This document shows positions 17,788-28,860 of a DNA stretch of 64,000 nt, piece by piece. The position numbers and the translations under genes were made by a program. The stretch is taken from the NCBI GenBank assembly GCA_963682055.1, contig OY821751.1:5704001-5768000 (forward strand), given 5' to 3'. This stretch comes from Primula veris. Its lineage: Eukaryota; Streptophyta; Magnoliopsida; Ericales; Primulaceae. Below the pieces are notes generated by a model, which was not told where the DNA came from, did not search any database, and saw nothing but the letters and a program-made list of their open reading frames with translations. How positions within the stretch are numbered: the first letter of the stretch is position 1; every line of letters begins with the position of its first letter.

Positions 17788-17978
17788 TAAGAGTGGGCAA
17801 AAATTCCGTAAATCTGTCCCGTAACCCAACCCGCATGAATTGGGGCGGGTTGGAGTGGGTTGAATGTCCAAAAAAAACCAATCCATCCCGCCCCAATCCG
17901 CTATATATTTTGCGGGTTGGGTTAGGGTTGAGGTTCACAAACCGCAGGTTAATCCGTTCCAATCCGTTTCAACCCGCA

Positions 17979-18009
<31 letters not shown>

Positions 18010-18374
18010 GTATTTTAATATAGCAATCTTTAATTATTATTATATTTTAGTTTTATTACTTGTTCGTGAATGTTTTAAACGTACTTTGATTGAGTTTAAT
18101 TTATATTTCTGTTTGAAATATTCAATTTATTTTAAAATTTGGGTTGATTATGCAAACTATGAAAAATAAAGGACCAAAATAAAAATTTAAGAATCAATCT
18201 AAACCCAACCAGTCTCAACCCGCAATTTATTTTGCGGGTTGAATTGGGTTGTGTTGGGATTTTAATTGTAACGGGTTGAGATTTAAATTTTATCAATCCG
18301 CCCCGCCATTTATTTTACGGATTGGGTTAGGATTGAAAAAAAATCCGTCACAATCCGTCCCGTGCTCACCCCTA
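17788..18374. mobile_element. hAT-type MITE, 587 bp, 8-bp TSD AACTTAAC
   Basis: The left terminus TAAGAGTGGGCA and the inverted right terminus TAGGGGTGAGCA are imperfect terminal repeats of hAT style. Both flanks carry the same eight bases, aacttaac (17780-17787 and 18375-18382). The interior is rich in GCGGGTTGGGTT and its complement CCCAACCCGC, arranged so the element can fold on itself, with a TA microsatellite at 17979-18006. There is no coding potential; ORFs called inside it are accidents of the repeats. Confidence 0.88.
17979..18006. repeat. (TA)n microsatellite
   Basis: Uninterrupted alternating A and T over 28 bases inside the hAT MITE. Confidence 0.95.
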
Positions 18375-18949
18375 AACTTAACTACTAAGTTCAAGGGTTA
18401 GTTTTCTAAAAATTAACAATCCATACAACTTTTAAAACCTATTTACCGAAGCAATGACATCAAGTGGGCAATTCACATAAACATACCCTACATCTATTAT
18501 ATTAACAAAAACATACCTTCAAAATTTACATTATCAAAAACATAATTTCAATTAATAATTAATAATTAATAAAAAAGCATATTCATCTCTCACAATCTAT
18601 TTACTCTCTCTCTCCTCCTCCTCTCACTATGTCTCTAATCTATCTCTCCTACACCTTCTATCTCTCTGCGATCTCTCTTCTCCTTCTTCTACCTCTCTCT
18701 GACTTCCTCTCTCTTTCCGATCTCTCTCAATTCTTTCATCTCTCTTTTCGATCTTTCTTTCATCCTCCCTTTCTTTCCGATCTCTTTCTTCGGTGAAAAT
18801 TGAAATGGAGACATCCGTCGGAATGGACGGTGAGGGTGTAGAGTGATGTCGAAAACTCGAAATTGATGTCGACGGATATGCGGTCGTCGAATGAGATAAT
18901 TCAAGATTGGAGGACGGATAAGTGTTGAATTTGTTAACTAGTGTATAAG

Positions 18950-20115
18950 TTTGAAAAATAAGTGTATGAACTACGTGAATTAAATGTATGTAGTTAAAAA
19001 TTATTGATATGAATTATGTAAATAAGTATATGAATTCTGTAAATTGATATATTAACTTTGAAAATAAGGGTTAACTCTACGAATTATGGTATAAACTTTT
19101 GAAATAAGTGTATGAAAATATACAAATTAGAGTATGAACTTTTGAAGTAAGGGTATGAACTTTTGGAATAAAGATATGAACTTTAAAAATTGGGATATGA
19201 CTTTAAAAATTGGGGCATCACTTTAAAAATTGGGTATAAAGTTTAAAAATTGGGGCATGACTTTAAAAATAAGTGTATAAACTTTAAAAATTGAGATATA
19301 TGAACTTTAAAAATAGGAGTATGAATTTTAAAATTTGGGATATGAACTTGAAAAATAGGGTATGAACTCGAAAAATTGAGTATAAACTTGAAAAATAAGG
19401 TTATGAACTTTGAAAATTGGGGTATGAACTTGATAAATAAATGTATGAACTAGAAAAATAAAGATATGAACTTGGTAAAATAGCGTTTACAATAGGGTAG
19501 GGCTGGGCGAAAAACCGGAAAAAACGAACCAAACCGAACCGAAAAACCGAACAAATTTCGGGTCGGTTTCGGTTTTCAGTAAAACCGAACCGAAAAATGC
19601 CGAAACCGAAAAATACCGAAAAATCAAAAATAAAACCGAAAAAAACCAAAACTGGACCGAAAAAACCGGTCCGGTTCGGTCCAAAAAATAAAAAGACCGA
19701 AACCGAAAAATATGTTCGGTTTCGGTTTTGCCAAAAACCGAACCGAACCCAGCCCTACAATAGGGTATGTGTATGCCATCATTGTGTATATTTTCAAAGG
19801 TTATGTTTTGGACATGATAACATTGGATTCATGAATGCTAATGTATAGAGACTTAATCACCTATTCAGCTATATAGCCTGAAAATCGGGGTATGAAATCG
19901 AAAAAAACGATATAAGAGCTTATTAAAAATGGGGTATGAACTTGTAAAAACCAGAGTATGAAATCAAAAAAAAATCTATGAACTCGAAAAAAAAGGGATA
20001 TGGAATCGAAAAAAAAAAGAGGTATGAACTCGAAAAAGGAAGGGGTATGGAATCCGGAAAAAAAAAAACGAAATAAAAAAAAGTGGTAAGAAATCGAAAA
20101 GAAACTAAAAAAAAG
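18950..20115. repeat. Minisatellite of TATGAACTTKAAAAATNGGGG type, split by a MITE
   Basis: Degenerate units of about 18-24 bp with tatgaact followed by ttgaaaaat or cgaaaaa and a G-rich tail. They run at about 18950-19485 and again at 19875-20115. The 260-bp hAT MITE and some non-repeat sequence separate the two blocks. Unit length and sequence drift along the array, with more Cs and longer A runs on the right. Confidence 0.7.
19498..19757. mobile_element. hAT-type MITE, 260 bp, 8-bp TSD CAATAGGG
   Basis: The termini TAGGGCTGGG and CCCAGCCCTA are a perfect 10-bp inverted repeat. The flanking eight bases caataggg occur at 19490-19497 and 19758-19765. The interior is almost entirely runs of ACCGAACCG and GGTTCGGTTT in both orientations, so the element can form a hairpin. 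It lies nested within the longer inverted-repeat element. It has no coding capacity. Confidence 0.9.
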
Positions 20116-20680
20116 CAACTTTTAAGTTGTTTTTTTTTCCAGAATATATGCAAATAAAGTTCAGTACGACCCAAAACAGATGCAAACGATGATAACAAAT
20201 TACTTCGCTAATCATAGATGCAAATCGTCATCAGCTTTTAAGTTGTTTGTTTACTCAGATAATATATTTATTGTAGTAATAGAAGAACAACTTTTTTTAG
20301 AGTTTTTTTTTTCAGCCAATCAAGCCCTTTAATCATCATTGGTAAATAACATAACCGCACTTGGGGGCATGGTGTGGTGTGGCGTCGAGGTGGCATGGTG
20401 ATCGTTGGGAAGGAGTCACGACAATGCTCAAACGGAGAGGAGATGATGTAGATAGAGAGATGAAAGAAAAAACGATGGAGAAAGAGAGAAGATATGGGGA
20501 AAGTAAGAAGAGATAGAGCAAAGAAAGATAAATTGATGGAGACAGAGAGAACGATAGAAGATAGAACAAATATAAAAAAATATATATATATATATATATA
20601 TGTTTTTGATAATTAAAACTATTTGGGTATGTTTTTGTTAATTTAATTTGAAAAATAGTATGTTTTGTTAATTATTCCAC

Positions 20681-23339
20681 AAATATATCATATTATATCA
20701 AAATGAGGGGGGTTTGGATCTGTGAGTCGATTGGCATGATCAGTTGTTGTGAACAACAATTCGGAGCCTTGCCGGAGCAACACTGAAGCTGATCAGGTAA
20801 GCTCGTCGAAGATCAGTCGAAGCTTGGGGGCAGTGAATTGGTGATGGTGGTGCGTGGAGGTTAGAGTGGTGTGTGTTTGGTGGGATTTTAAGTGATTTGT
20901 TAGCTAATTATATTTTTTGTGTGCTTAGGGTTTAGGTAATATATATAGAATGGTCCAATATCGTGTTTAATCATTTTCTCTAATTTAATAGATACTACTC
21001 GCGTCTCAAAATAGAAGATCACCCCCTACTTGCGATTTTGACTTGAACAAACTTCATATCTTAATTGTCAAAACATTTTTTTAATTTTTTTTAATCAAAT
21101 AGTTTAAGTGCTAAAATATATGACTAAATTTTGAATTTTTTTGTTTTGATAATTTAAATACAATGTTGCTGTAAGTCAAAATGCTATGAAGTTTCGTACG
21201 AATCAATTATTTAGGGATGTCGAAATGGCTCTTTGGTGGTCGATCAGCTTTTAAAAATATTTTTGTTTATAAGTCACTACTTTTACAAAAAAATTAAGTT
21301 TAGCTAACCTTACAAGTAATAAAAAAATATATTATTTTCGTAAATTTTTGATATCATTTTTTTACTTAATAATTCAAACAAACATTAAAAAAAAAAAAGC
21401 TTTTAATCTGTTTTTTTGCACTATAATATCTTTATCGTGTAGATTATAATATATTTTTTTAAGTTTAAAAACAGGTTTTAAGCTTTTTTTATATATATTT
21501 TAATATTTTTCCCGTATAGATTATAAGTTATTTTTTAAGTTTAAAAACATATTTTAAGCTTTTTTTATTGGGCCGGGTGACCGGAACTTAAATTAGTTTC
21601 GGCCCGATACTTGGACTCGAAAAAACTAATAAAATATGACATGTAGCTAATATTTTCCTGTCGAAATTATATTATAATCTTGCAAACGATAGATTTGTGG
21701 GGTGGTATGAACCGTGCGACGAGAGCATAAGCCGTACATGAGATCTAAATAAATTACTCACGCATGCATATTAAACAAAGACAAACTATATTACAAATCG
21801 TAAGAGAATATATAGATAGTCTTTATTAGTAACTTTTCTGTAGAATCACATAACCTATATTATGAATATAAATTATTACAAAAATAACCTCGACATTCAT
21901 GATTTTATAAATCACAATAACTAACATAGAGGGAAAATACAACATAATTATTTTTTGAAATTCTTATCCGCAGTTTTAATTGCCGTAAAACTTATGGTTG
22001 TAACTGCAGTTATAACTGTGATTGCAACCAAGTTAATCTGATTAACAAAAAACGTGTATAACTTTAAAAGCAAAATAACAAAAGACGTTTGTAACAAAAT
22101 TCATCCCTAGTTCCAGGACTACGTTTTCGGAGCAGTCACTCAGTTTGTAATATTATTTTAAACGTACAAAATAGGACACACGACTTATGAAAATTCTCAA
22201 AATCTCTCTAAACTTTTCTGTCTATCACTATTTTACTATTAATAAATAACTACTACTCATAAACAATAACATACCATCATTGTTACTCTCGTATTTTTTC
22301 CTCACGTGTATTCATTATAAGTTGAGAACACACAATTTTTTATAAGCAAATATGAGACTATTTATAAAAATAAAAATCTTTCAAATCTCCGCACGCCTTA
22401 TCTTCAATCTTCAAGATTCCGTCTGTCTATTTCCATACTTCATTGATTGAAGATTTGATCGCCATATTTGTAATATATTTAGAGATAAATCTTGTTAGGA
22501 TCACATGACTATTTTGGCTTCTAGCAATGAGATTTACTTAGCTCGGAGATAAACTGTTTTCAATTTTCAAGATAACTTGTCTATAATTATTATAAATTAA
22601 CTACAAACAAATTTAATCAAATTTGTTACCACAAGATAATATATATCTTGAAGTACGAAATAATATATTTATTCAAAAAGATTCACACGTGACAATCTTT
22701 TTGATAGATATATATATGAAACAATATATCTCCAATCATGATTCAAAATTACACTCAGCAAATCAATAACTAATAATTCGTATAAGACTAAATTTGTGAT
22801 AAATAAGAAAAGATTTTATTTAGCAAATTTTAATAAATAGAACAAATATTTTCATGATAATTATTTTTGTTTAATACTCAAATATTCTCAAAACATATAA
22901 CATACCTGTATAAAAACGTGAGAATATATCTTTATTAATAAAATATTTTGCAAATCAAATAAATGCAGAAAATACAGATTTTCGCAGAATCTGCATAAAC
23001 AGGTTGCAACTGTGGTTGCAACTGCCAGTTGTAACCATCAATATCAGTAACTTTTCCTGCAAGCATAATATACAAGTATTTTGACATAATCCAATACGAC
23101 AACAAATTAAGTAAGTTTAGCAAGTCAACCCGAGTTTTAACAATCTTCCCGTTTGTCGTTAGATTTGACAAATACTTGGAGTTTAATAGTTTTATATATA
23201 AATTGGTGGCGAATACCCACTATTTCATATAATTCTTTTTTTTATATAACTAGTCGAAACAACCGGAATTTTGAGACAACATAATTCTTTATTTTCCGGG
23301 AATCGCGTGTTTATCCCAATCGCATAGGTGTTCCCAAGT
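20681..23339. other. Gene-free region with short repeats
   Basis: There is no convincing gene. Contents seen: a possible decayed Stowaway-like element near 20990-21225 (ends resembling the copies at 31526 and 47634); two tandem copies of about 75 bp at roughly 21405-21561, each ending in aaaaacatrttttaagctttttt; and two GTTGCAAC-type palindromic patches near 21995-22030 and 23003-23037. The remainder is AT-rich and unassigned. Confidence 0.45.
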
Positions 23340-23747
23340 TTAAGAAATTTTACTATAACGATACATTCCAGACTCTCTAATCTTCCAACGAACGTATTGA
23401 CCACAAGCGTGGATATCCCTTGATGATTTGTAAACATCACAATGACCTGTAACGTTAACACCAAAACCCTTTTCATATACCATATCGCAATAGAACAGTG
23501 TCGATCCTGGTATAAAATTGTTATGAAAGCTGAAATTGTACTCCTTTTTATTTTCAAGCTGGTGAATTCCCAAGTTATCATCTCTCGATCTACAATGAAG
23601 AGTTAGATCGGCTACGTAGTCAAGCAAATTAATCAAATGAACATGCATTTCTTTCAGATAGAGCGCTGAAACGGTCGACGTATATTGGCCACAATATAGT
23701 ACCAAAAGTAACGAAACAATTAAGTCACGAGGCGCATGAGCCTTCAT
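23340..23747 (-). CDS. Plant self-incompatibility S1-type (SPH) small secreted protein
   Basis: Single-exon protein of 135 residues, with the start taken at MKAHAPRDL because it opens a good hydrophobic signal peptide (LIVSLLLVLYC); an upstream in-frame Met would add eight residues. The mature part follows the S1 pattern in order: VHLINLL near the N-terminus, LTLHCRSRDDNLG, YNFSFHNNF, GSTLFYCDM, and a C-terminal CDVYKSSRD...CGQYVRWKI block. Four Cys fit the family's disulfide pattern. In poppy, S1-type proteins are female self-incompatibility determinants; elsewhere the large family is mostly uncharacterised and secreted. No function beyond secretion is claimed. The frame is intact, but no flanking gene gives context. 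Confidence 0.85.
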   Translation of the reverse strand: MKAHAPRDLIVSLLLVLYCGQYTSTVSALYLKEMHVHLINLLDYVADLTLHCRSRDDNLGIHQLENKKEYNFSFHNNFIPGSTLFYCDMVYEKGFGVNVTGHCDVYKSSRDIHACGQYVRWKIRESGMYRYSKIS

Positions 23748-25100
23748 ATTTAGCTGAAAAATCAAAATCAATAATTAGATATACATCACTACCATATATG
23801 CAGTTATTAATTTATGAATATTAATATTAGACAAATTAAAAGGTTTATAGATTTTTTGCAACTAAATGTATTTAGTTACTCTCAACCAGAATATGCTTGT
23901 TATATGCATGAATCGTATGAATATCATTAACAAAATTACGAAAAGTATGTATCTTTGTCAACCAGATCTTTTTAAGTAAGAGTTTCAGCTCCTTTGATTT
24001 GGTATCCGTTATTACCTAGTGCGTTATATTTAAGGTTCATGAGGAAAAAATGTTGTTTCAAAAGAAAAATGTATAAATAAAAAATGGTCACAAACGGAAT
24101 TTGAGAAAGTCAAATCAAGCTTGTTACTCTAAAATAATACTTTCATATGCTAAGTATAGGAAAAAAATTAGTTATCTTTCAAACACTACAAGACATGACA
24201 TTGTCATAATGTCACCAAACGACGTGTTACTAAATTGATGGTAAAATGATAATAGCTAAGTTTTGCAAAAAATGCTATCGCTAAATTTAGCAACACTTAC
24301 TTTAACATCAGTTTAACAACATAGCGTTTAATAGTATATGTATCCTCACATTTTTCTATAATTATAATGAATTAATTGTTAAAGACTTATTTATATCGTT
24401 ATCCATGAGTAATTTTATTAAGTCGAACATTTGTTTCATAGGCAAAAAAAAAAACGCATATGTTTGTATCTTATCACATATCTTAAAGACTTATTCCTCA
24501 TTTAACTTTTCTTGTTTTCCTAAAGTTTTCACGTTATTTAAAAACTTATTATAGTTGAGGTCGACTTAATTGGGTTCTCATATGACGGTGTAGCTAGTTT
24601 TGCCTATGATTGCATTTTGATTTAACTTGTAAGATGTAAAATTGCCATATAGAAATCTTAAATAACGTTTTTAGTTAAGGTTGTTGATGGGTATTTAGCC
24701 ATATACATAAGTGATTTTTTTTATAATATAAGTTAGGTTTTGTGTAACACATGTTGTGACACAAGAATGGTGGGGCTTTATGTATTTTTTCAACGGGGCC
24801 TTTTAGAAATTAAAAAAAAAAAAAACGCACAATGTTTCTTCACTTTAAGTCATATTTTTTTTAACTTTACCCTGCGTCAAATTAGCTTTCAAATGTTAAT
24901 AGTAAAATTTATGAAAAATAAGTTATTAGAGTTGAAATTAATCTTTTTTAAACTTAGAATGATCAGAATAACAATAAACGCTATTGTTATATATAAAACC
25001 TAAATTTATTAGTTAAAATGGGAAAAACTGAATGTTTTTGTAATGTGTTATAAATCTTAAGGATATGATTTGTTAGTGAAGCTTCATTTTTTACCAAAAA
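23748..25100. other. Gene-free region with a possible CACTA terminus
   Basis: AT-rich, with no convincing ORF. Near 24185 the sequence CACTACAAGACATG resembles the CACTACAAGAA terminus of En/Spm transposons. It is followed by short motifs such as gctaagttttgcaa and gctaaatttagcaac that look like subterminal repeats. No partner terminus was found, so this would be a fragment at most. Confidence 0.3.
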
Positions 25101-25420
25101 TAATGTTTCTAGAAAGAAAGAGCGCTCAACTGGTGATCCCTGGCGATTAGCTAGGGTTTCTCCCATCTCCTTCAATATCCATCATTTTTCTTCGGGCGCT
25201 TTATCTCTTCTATCTTCCCATATTATAGTTTTTTTTTATAGTTTTAGTTTCTTCTTTTGGTTCCCTACTCAATCGATACGAACTCGAACTCATTTATAGG
25301 GTTTTAAGATATGGATCTAAGTAAGGGGGTTATAGAAGATCTCACCTCTTCTAGCGAAGGAGCGAGTAAAAGCGGTCCACGTACAAGTGGTTCCTCAACT
25401 TGTGTCTTACATACGTAGCG

Positions 25421-25425
25421 GTTAG
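25421..25425. repeat. 5-bp target-site duplication, left (GTTAG)
   Basis: gttag precedes the LTR terminus TGTTGG and recurs at 26057-26061 directly after AACA. Five bases is the usual size for LTR retrotransposons. Confidence 0.85.
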
Positions 25426-26056
25426 TGTTGGTGATTTTAGTATCATCAATGTATTTTATTAGTAATGTGATTTATTATAGGGCGATGCAATAATGCGTTA
25501 AACTCGGAAACGAGTTAGGGAAGTGCGGAGTGCACGCTCGTCGAGCCAACGTATAATTAAAACGGGGTTCCAAGGGGCGAGAGCCCCTGGCTGGGGTCCC
25601 GCTGCCAGGACAGCGGGCGGGGTGCGGGGCAGCTCCCCGAGCGAAAATTTTTCCGAACAGTTGCTTCCTTTCCGGAAAATTTTGAATAGTTGGACCCTTT
25701 CCCAACAGTTGCTTCCTTTCCGGAACAGTTGCTTCCTTTCCGGAAAATTTTGAATAGTTGGACCCTTTCCCAACAGTTGCTTCCTTTCCGGAACAGTTGC
25801 TTGCTTTCAGTTTCGGTTATTGATCTCCTATATAAGAAGTCATTTGGCCTCGGTTTTGGTTACAGAAAAAAATAAGAAAATTCTCTCTACATTCCTAATC
25901 TATTCTCCTTGCCAGAAACAGATTGTTCTTCAAGAATTATCCCCACAAAGATTTCGTAAACCCAGGCAATAATAGGGTCGAAATACTTTGTTCGGAAAGT
26001 GTACGAACACGATTCTTCGAAGTTATTCAGGATTATCATACCCTAAATCTCTAACA
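25426..26056 (+). mobile_element. Solo LTR, 631 bp
   Basis: Begins TGTT and ends AACA, the canonical TG...CA short inverted repeat, between GTTAG duplications. Inside are a GC-rich block at 25563-25640 (ggggttccaaggggcgagag...), a TATA box tcctatataag at 25827-25837, a CT-rich leader after it, and a 68-bp tandem repeat. Neither a primer-binding site nor internal gag-pol sequence follows, so recombination between two LTRs probably removed the rest. The TGTT/AACA ends and the GC-rich block suggest Ty1-copia, but this is not certain. Orientation is taken from the TATA box. Confidence 0.85.
25658..25801. repeat. 68-bp tandem repeat in the LTR promoter region
   Basis: Two nearly identical copies containing cagttgcttcctttccgg, ggaaaattttgaatagttgg and accctttcccaacag, followed by a part copy. 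The shorter cagttgcttcctttccgga element occurs five times in all, 25-90 bases upstream of the TATA box. This is the layout of a duplicated U3 enhancer. Confidence 0.9.
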
Positions 26057-27570
26057 GTTAGGCTCTGCTTCAGGCCAAATGAAATATGCTAAACATGCTG
26101 TTATATTTAGAAATCCAAAGAGCTGAAGCTCCCTTTCAAACATTTTAATTACTAAGTTTAAAAATGCTATTTTCAATACGTAGGGTCTTATTGGAACACC
26201 TATTATAGTGCTAATGGATAATGGAAATGTTTTCATTAAAATGTGGAATGCCTCTAGCTCTAGTAAAGCTTGGACTAAAATCAATCATGAATGAGATAGA
26301 TGAGGCTTTACTTAGGCTTTTTAAATGATTTAGTGATTTTTTTCAAACAGTCTTCAATTGCATTTGTCTGGTTATTAATACTACCTCATTTACCTATGAA
26401 ATTGTGTTATTTGTCTTATTTAAAAATTATTGTTCATGCTTTAAGATATAAATATCTAGATACAGACCTGGCTACTTTAACACATGCTAGACCTATATAT
26501 ATGTTAGGGTTTGTGTTGAAATAGATTTACTTCATAATAAGGATGATCTTGTTTGGATTGCAACTTCCACTAATAATTGGCAGAAAATTGAGTATGAGAA
26601 TTTTCCTAAATACTGCACTAAGTTTTTTTTAAAAGGACAGATCTTTCTGTCAATACGACTTTAAATAAAATTATGTTGGAGAAGAACATTAACAAAGATA
26701 GTTCTTTGAATCAGGGTAAAACTTATGCTAGTGAGCCTAAAAAAAGTAATACTAATAGTTCTCAACAACTTTTCTCTGGTAAATTTAATAACAATAATAC
26801 TAGACTTGCACAATGATGAGAGTCATTTGCATAATAAAAGAATTAAAATTAGAAAAGGGAAAGCTCATGCTGGTGAGCTTCAGACTATCAATGAGGAAAA
26901 TGGTGCTCTTGAAAATGATGGTGCTAATATAATTTCTGAGATAACTCATAATACAAAAACAGTAAATGATATATTGTTCTATTGTTATTATGTTACTGAT
27001 GTTTCTAGTTCTGATAATCTTTACATTGATAAAGGTAGGGGGGATTTCTAACTCCTGCTAGTAACATTGATGTTAATGATAACTTCTTTTCTGGCTTAAA
27101 TTTTGAGGAGGATTCACATGATGTGAGTAACTCAGAGGCTATGAATATAGCCGTCTCCAGAGTTTAAGAGACCTGACATAAACTTGAAAATAGAGGTTTT
27201 TTTATTGATGTTTTTTCATACACTAGGATTCATGAATCTTTTGTGTGTACAAATCTACCAGGGCACCAAATTTTGAGTCCTAAAATAAATGAAATATTTT
27301 AGAAGCCCGACACAATCGTCTCTATTGTGCGTGCTTGGAGCCGTCTCTGGCTATGGAGAGCTCTTTGCCAGCCAAAGCTAGTGGTATGGTTGCTCATGAT
27401 TATAATCGGAATATTGAGGATGGAAGACTTACATAACGTGAGTAACCCAATCTCCGAGCATTGTAATCCTAATGTTGCCTCTTTAGTTAGTAAGTACAGT
27501 TATAATATTCAAGCTAAAAAAGCAAGAAAAGAAGCTAACCAAAAATCAAACAAAGTTCTTTGAGCTCAGC

Positions 27571-28860
27571 ATAAAAGCAGTGAGTTGGACATGGCCTCTT
27601 CTCATTGTGGGAATGATGTTTGGGTAAAAAAGCATTAATATTGTAATCCAGAAAAAACACATGTGAAGAAAATCAAAGTTAGAAAAAAGATAGACTAATT
27701 AATACATCAAATTACTTGTAAATGGAGATTTAAATAGGGAACAAATTTTAAAAAGATAGCAAGCTTCAAAGGGGGAGAATAGAGTAGAATTCTGAGGTAA
27801 CTAGAGACCAAAACTTCTACCACTGTTGGACTTGTTGATCCTTTACGTTTAAAAATTCGACAAACGTGGGTATTCATAATAAATAACTTCCGATAAGACC
27901 GTGAAATGCTATATCTTTTGACCTAATTTGAGCATAATTAGACAAGTTTCCTGACAATTATTGCCCAGTTAAGCATTATTTCTTAAAATCTGTGTTTTAC
28001 AATTATTGCCCAGTTAAGCATTATTTCTTAAAATCTGTGTTTTTAGGTAATTTGCAATTATTTGCACTTGTGTAGGAAAAAAACATGGATTTAGTACAAA
28101 AATTGTTTAGACAATTTAGATACGTGACTTTTTTAAGTCAAATTTGCATGAAGTTTCGTAATCGACACTTTTTTGAGGACACAATGATTATTTAGTAAAT
28201 TACAACACCGTTTGTTGTGTTCTTTGTATAATATAAAATTGGTATCTTGAAATGAACCGGAATTATAACAATACAAATTATTATGCTACACAACAATGAA
28301 ATAATCATATAGTAAATTAATTATCTACACATGTTGCTACAATTTAGATAAACTAAGTTTACACATATAATTCTATTTTAATAATATTGCATAATTTGAA
28401 ATGAATTGAGAATTAGAAAATGCATTACTTAAGAGCCATTAGAACATTATTCGATGTAAATGAAATAAAATAGACGGATTAGTTACTCGATCGGTAATCT
28501 CTCCTTAAGACATAATTCGCCGCCTATCATACTTTTATGTTTCCTCACAACAGTTTCCTATGTTACAACGACTTTATTATATTGCTTAAAATAGAAATGC
28601 AATCGTCCGCACACTCAAGTGCCCTTATCTAGTAAAGAAAGCTGTGAGGCGAGCTAAGATTCATTTTTCAACTGCAAGAGTTTTTTTCTCTGAAACTAAA
28701 ATAATATGACTGATCATAATTCTAACGACGCAATATGAACGAAAATTCAGAAATAGTGAGAAATATGATTTCATAATTAGATGAAATATATGAATTGTTG
28801 TTGTTGTTGTTGTGTGTGTGTGTGTGTGTTGCTTGGAGGGGGATAAAACTCTCTATTTTT
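27571..28860. other. Gene-free region with a 45-bp tandem duplication
   Basis: No gene seen. A perfect or near-perfect 45-bp duplication starting acaattattgcccagttaag occupies 27954-28043. A fragment resembling the Stowaway-like elements (catgaagtttcgtaatcg) lies near 28147. A TTG/TG microsatellite runs 28796-28830. Confidence 0.5.
28796..28830. repeat. (TTG)n(TG)n compound microsatellite
   Basis: About six TTG units run directly into about nine TG units. Confidence 0.95.

Larger units (their letters stand above)
18464..20680. mobile_element. Long inverted-repeat element with pyrimidine-rich arms
   Basis: The left end has GTGGGCAATTCACATAAACATAC and further in ttaacaaaaacatacc and attatcaaaaacat. 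The right end, reverse-complemented, has GTGGAATAATTAACAAAACATAC, ttaacaaaaacataccc and attatcaaaaacat in the same order and spacing. Both arms then become CT-rich (18590-18790; right arm complementary at 20440-20570). The centre is a minisatellite into which a hAT MITE has inserted. A matching target duplication was not found, so the ends are approximate. A MULE-like or foldback origin is likely but not proved. No transposase is present. Confidence 0.6.
25100..27570 (+). mobile_element. LINE ORF1 remnant, interrupted by a solo LTR
   Basis: The left piece (about 25100-25425) has a leader and then an ATG at 25311 starting MDLSKGVIEDLTSSSEGASK. The right piece (26062 to about 27560) carries broken frames. 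They include a hydrophobic stretch near 26360-26450, RYKYLDTDLATLTHARPIY near 26446-26500, DLVWIATSTNNWQKIEYENF near 26545-26605 and CTKFFLKGQ just after. This order resembles the DUF4283 plus zinc-knuckle region of plant LINE ORF1 proteins, with the knuckle decayed. Low-complexity acidic and basic stretches follow to about 27560. Several stops and frameshifts make it non-functional. No RT region follows, so it is a 5' fragment. Family assignment is from remembered similarity and is moderate. Confidence 0.6.

Noticed and set aside
22935..23171. 78-residue minus-strand frame
   Set aside because: No signal, motif or neighbour support, and it overlaps a palindromic repeat patch.
25523..25753. 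Frames through the GC-rich block of the LTR
   Set aside because: They are produced by the GC-rich motif and the 68-bp repeats, with no protein family features.
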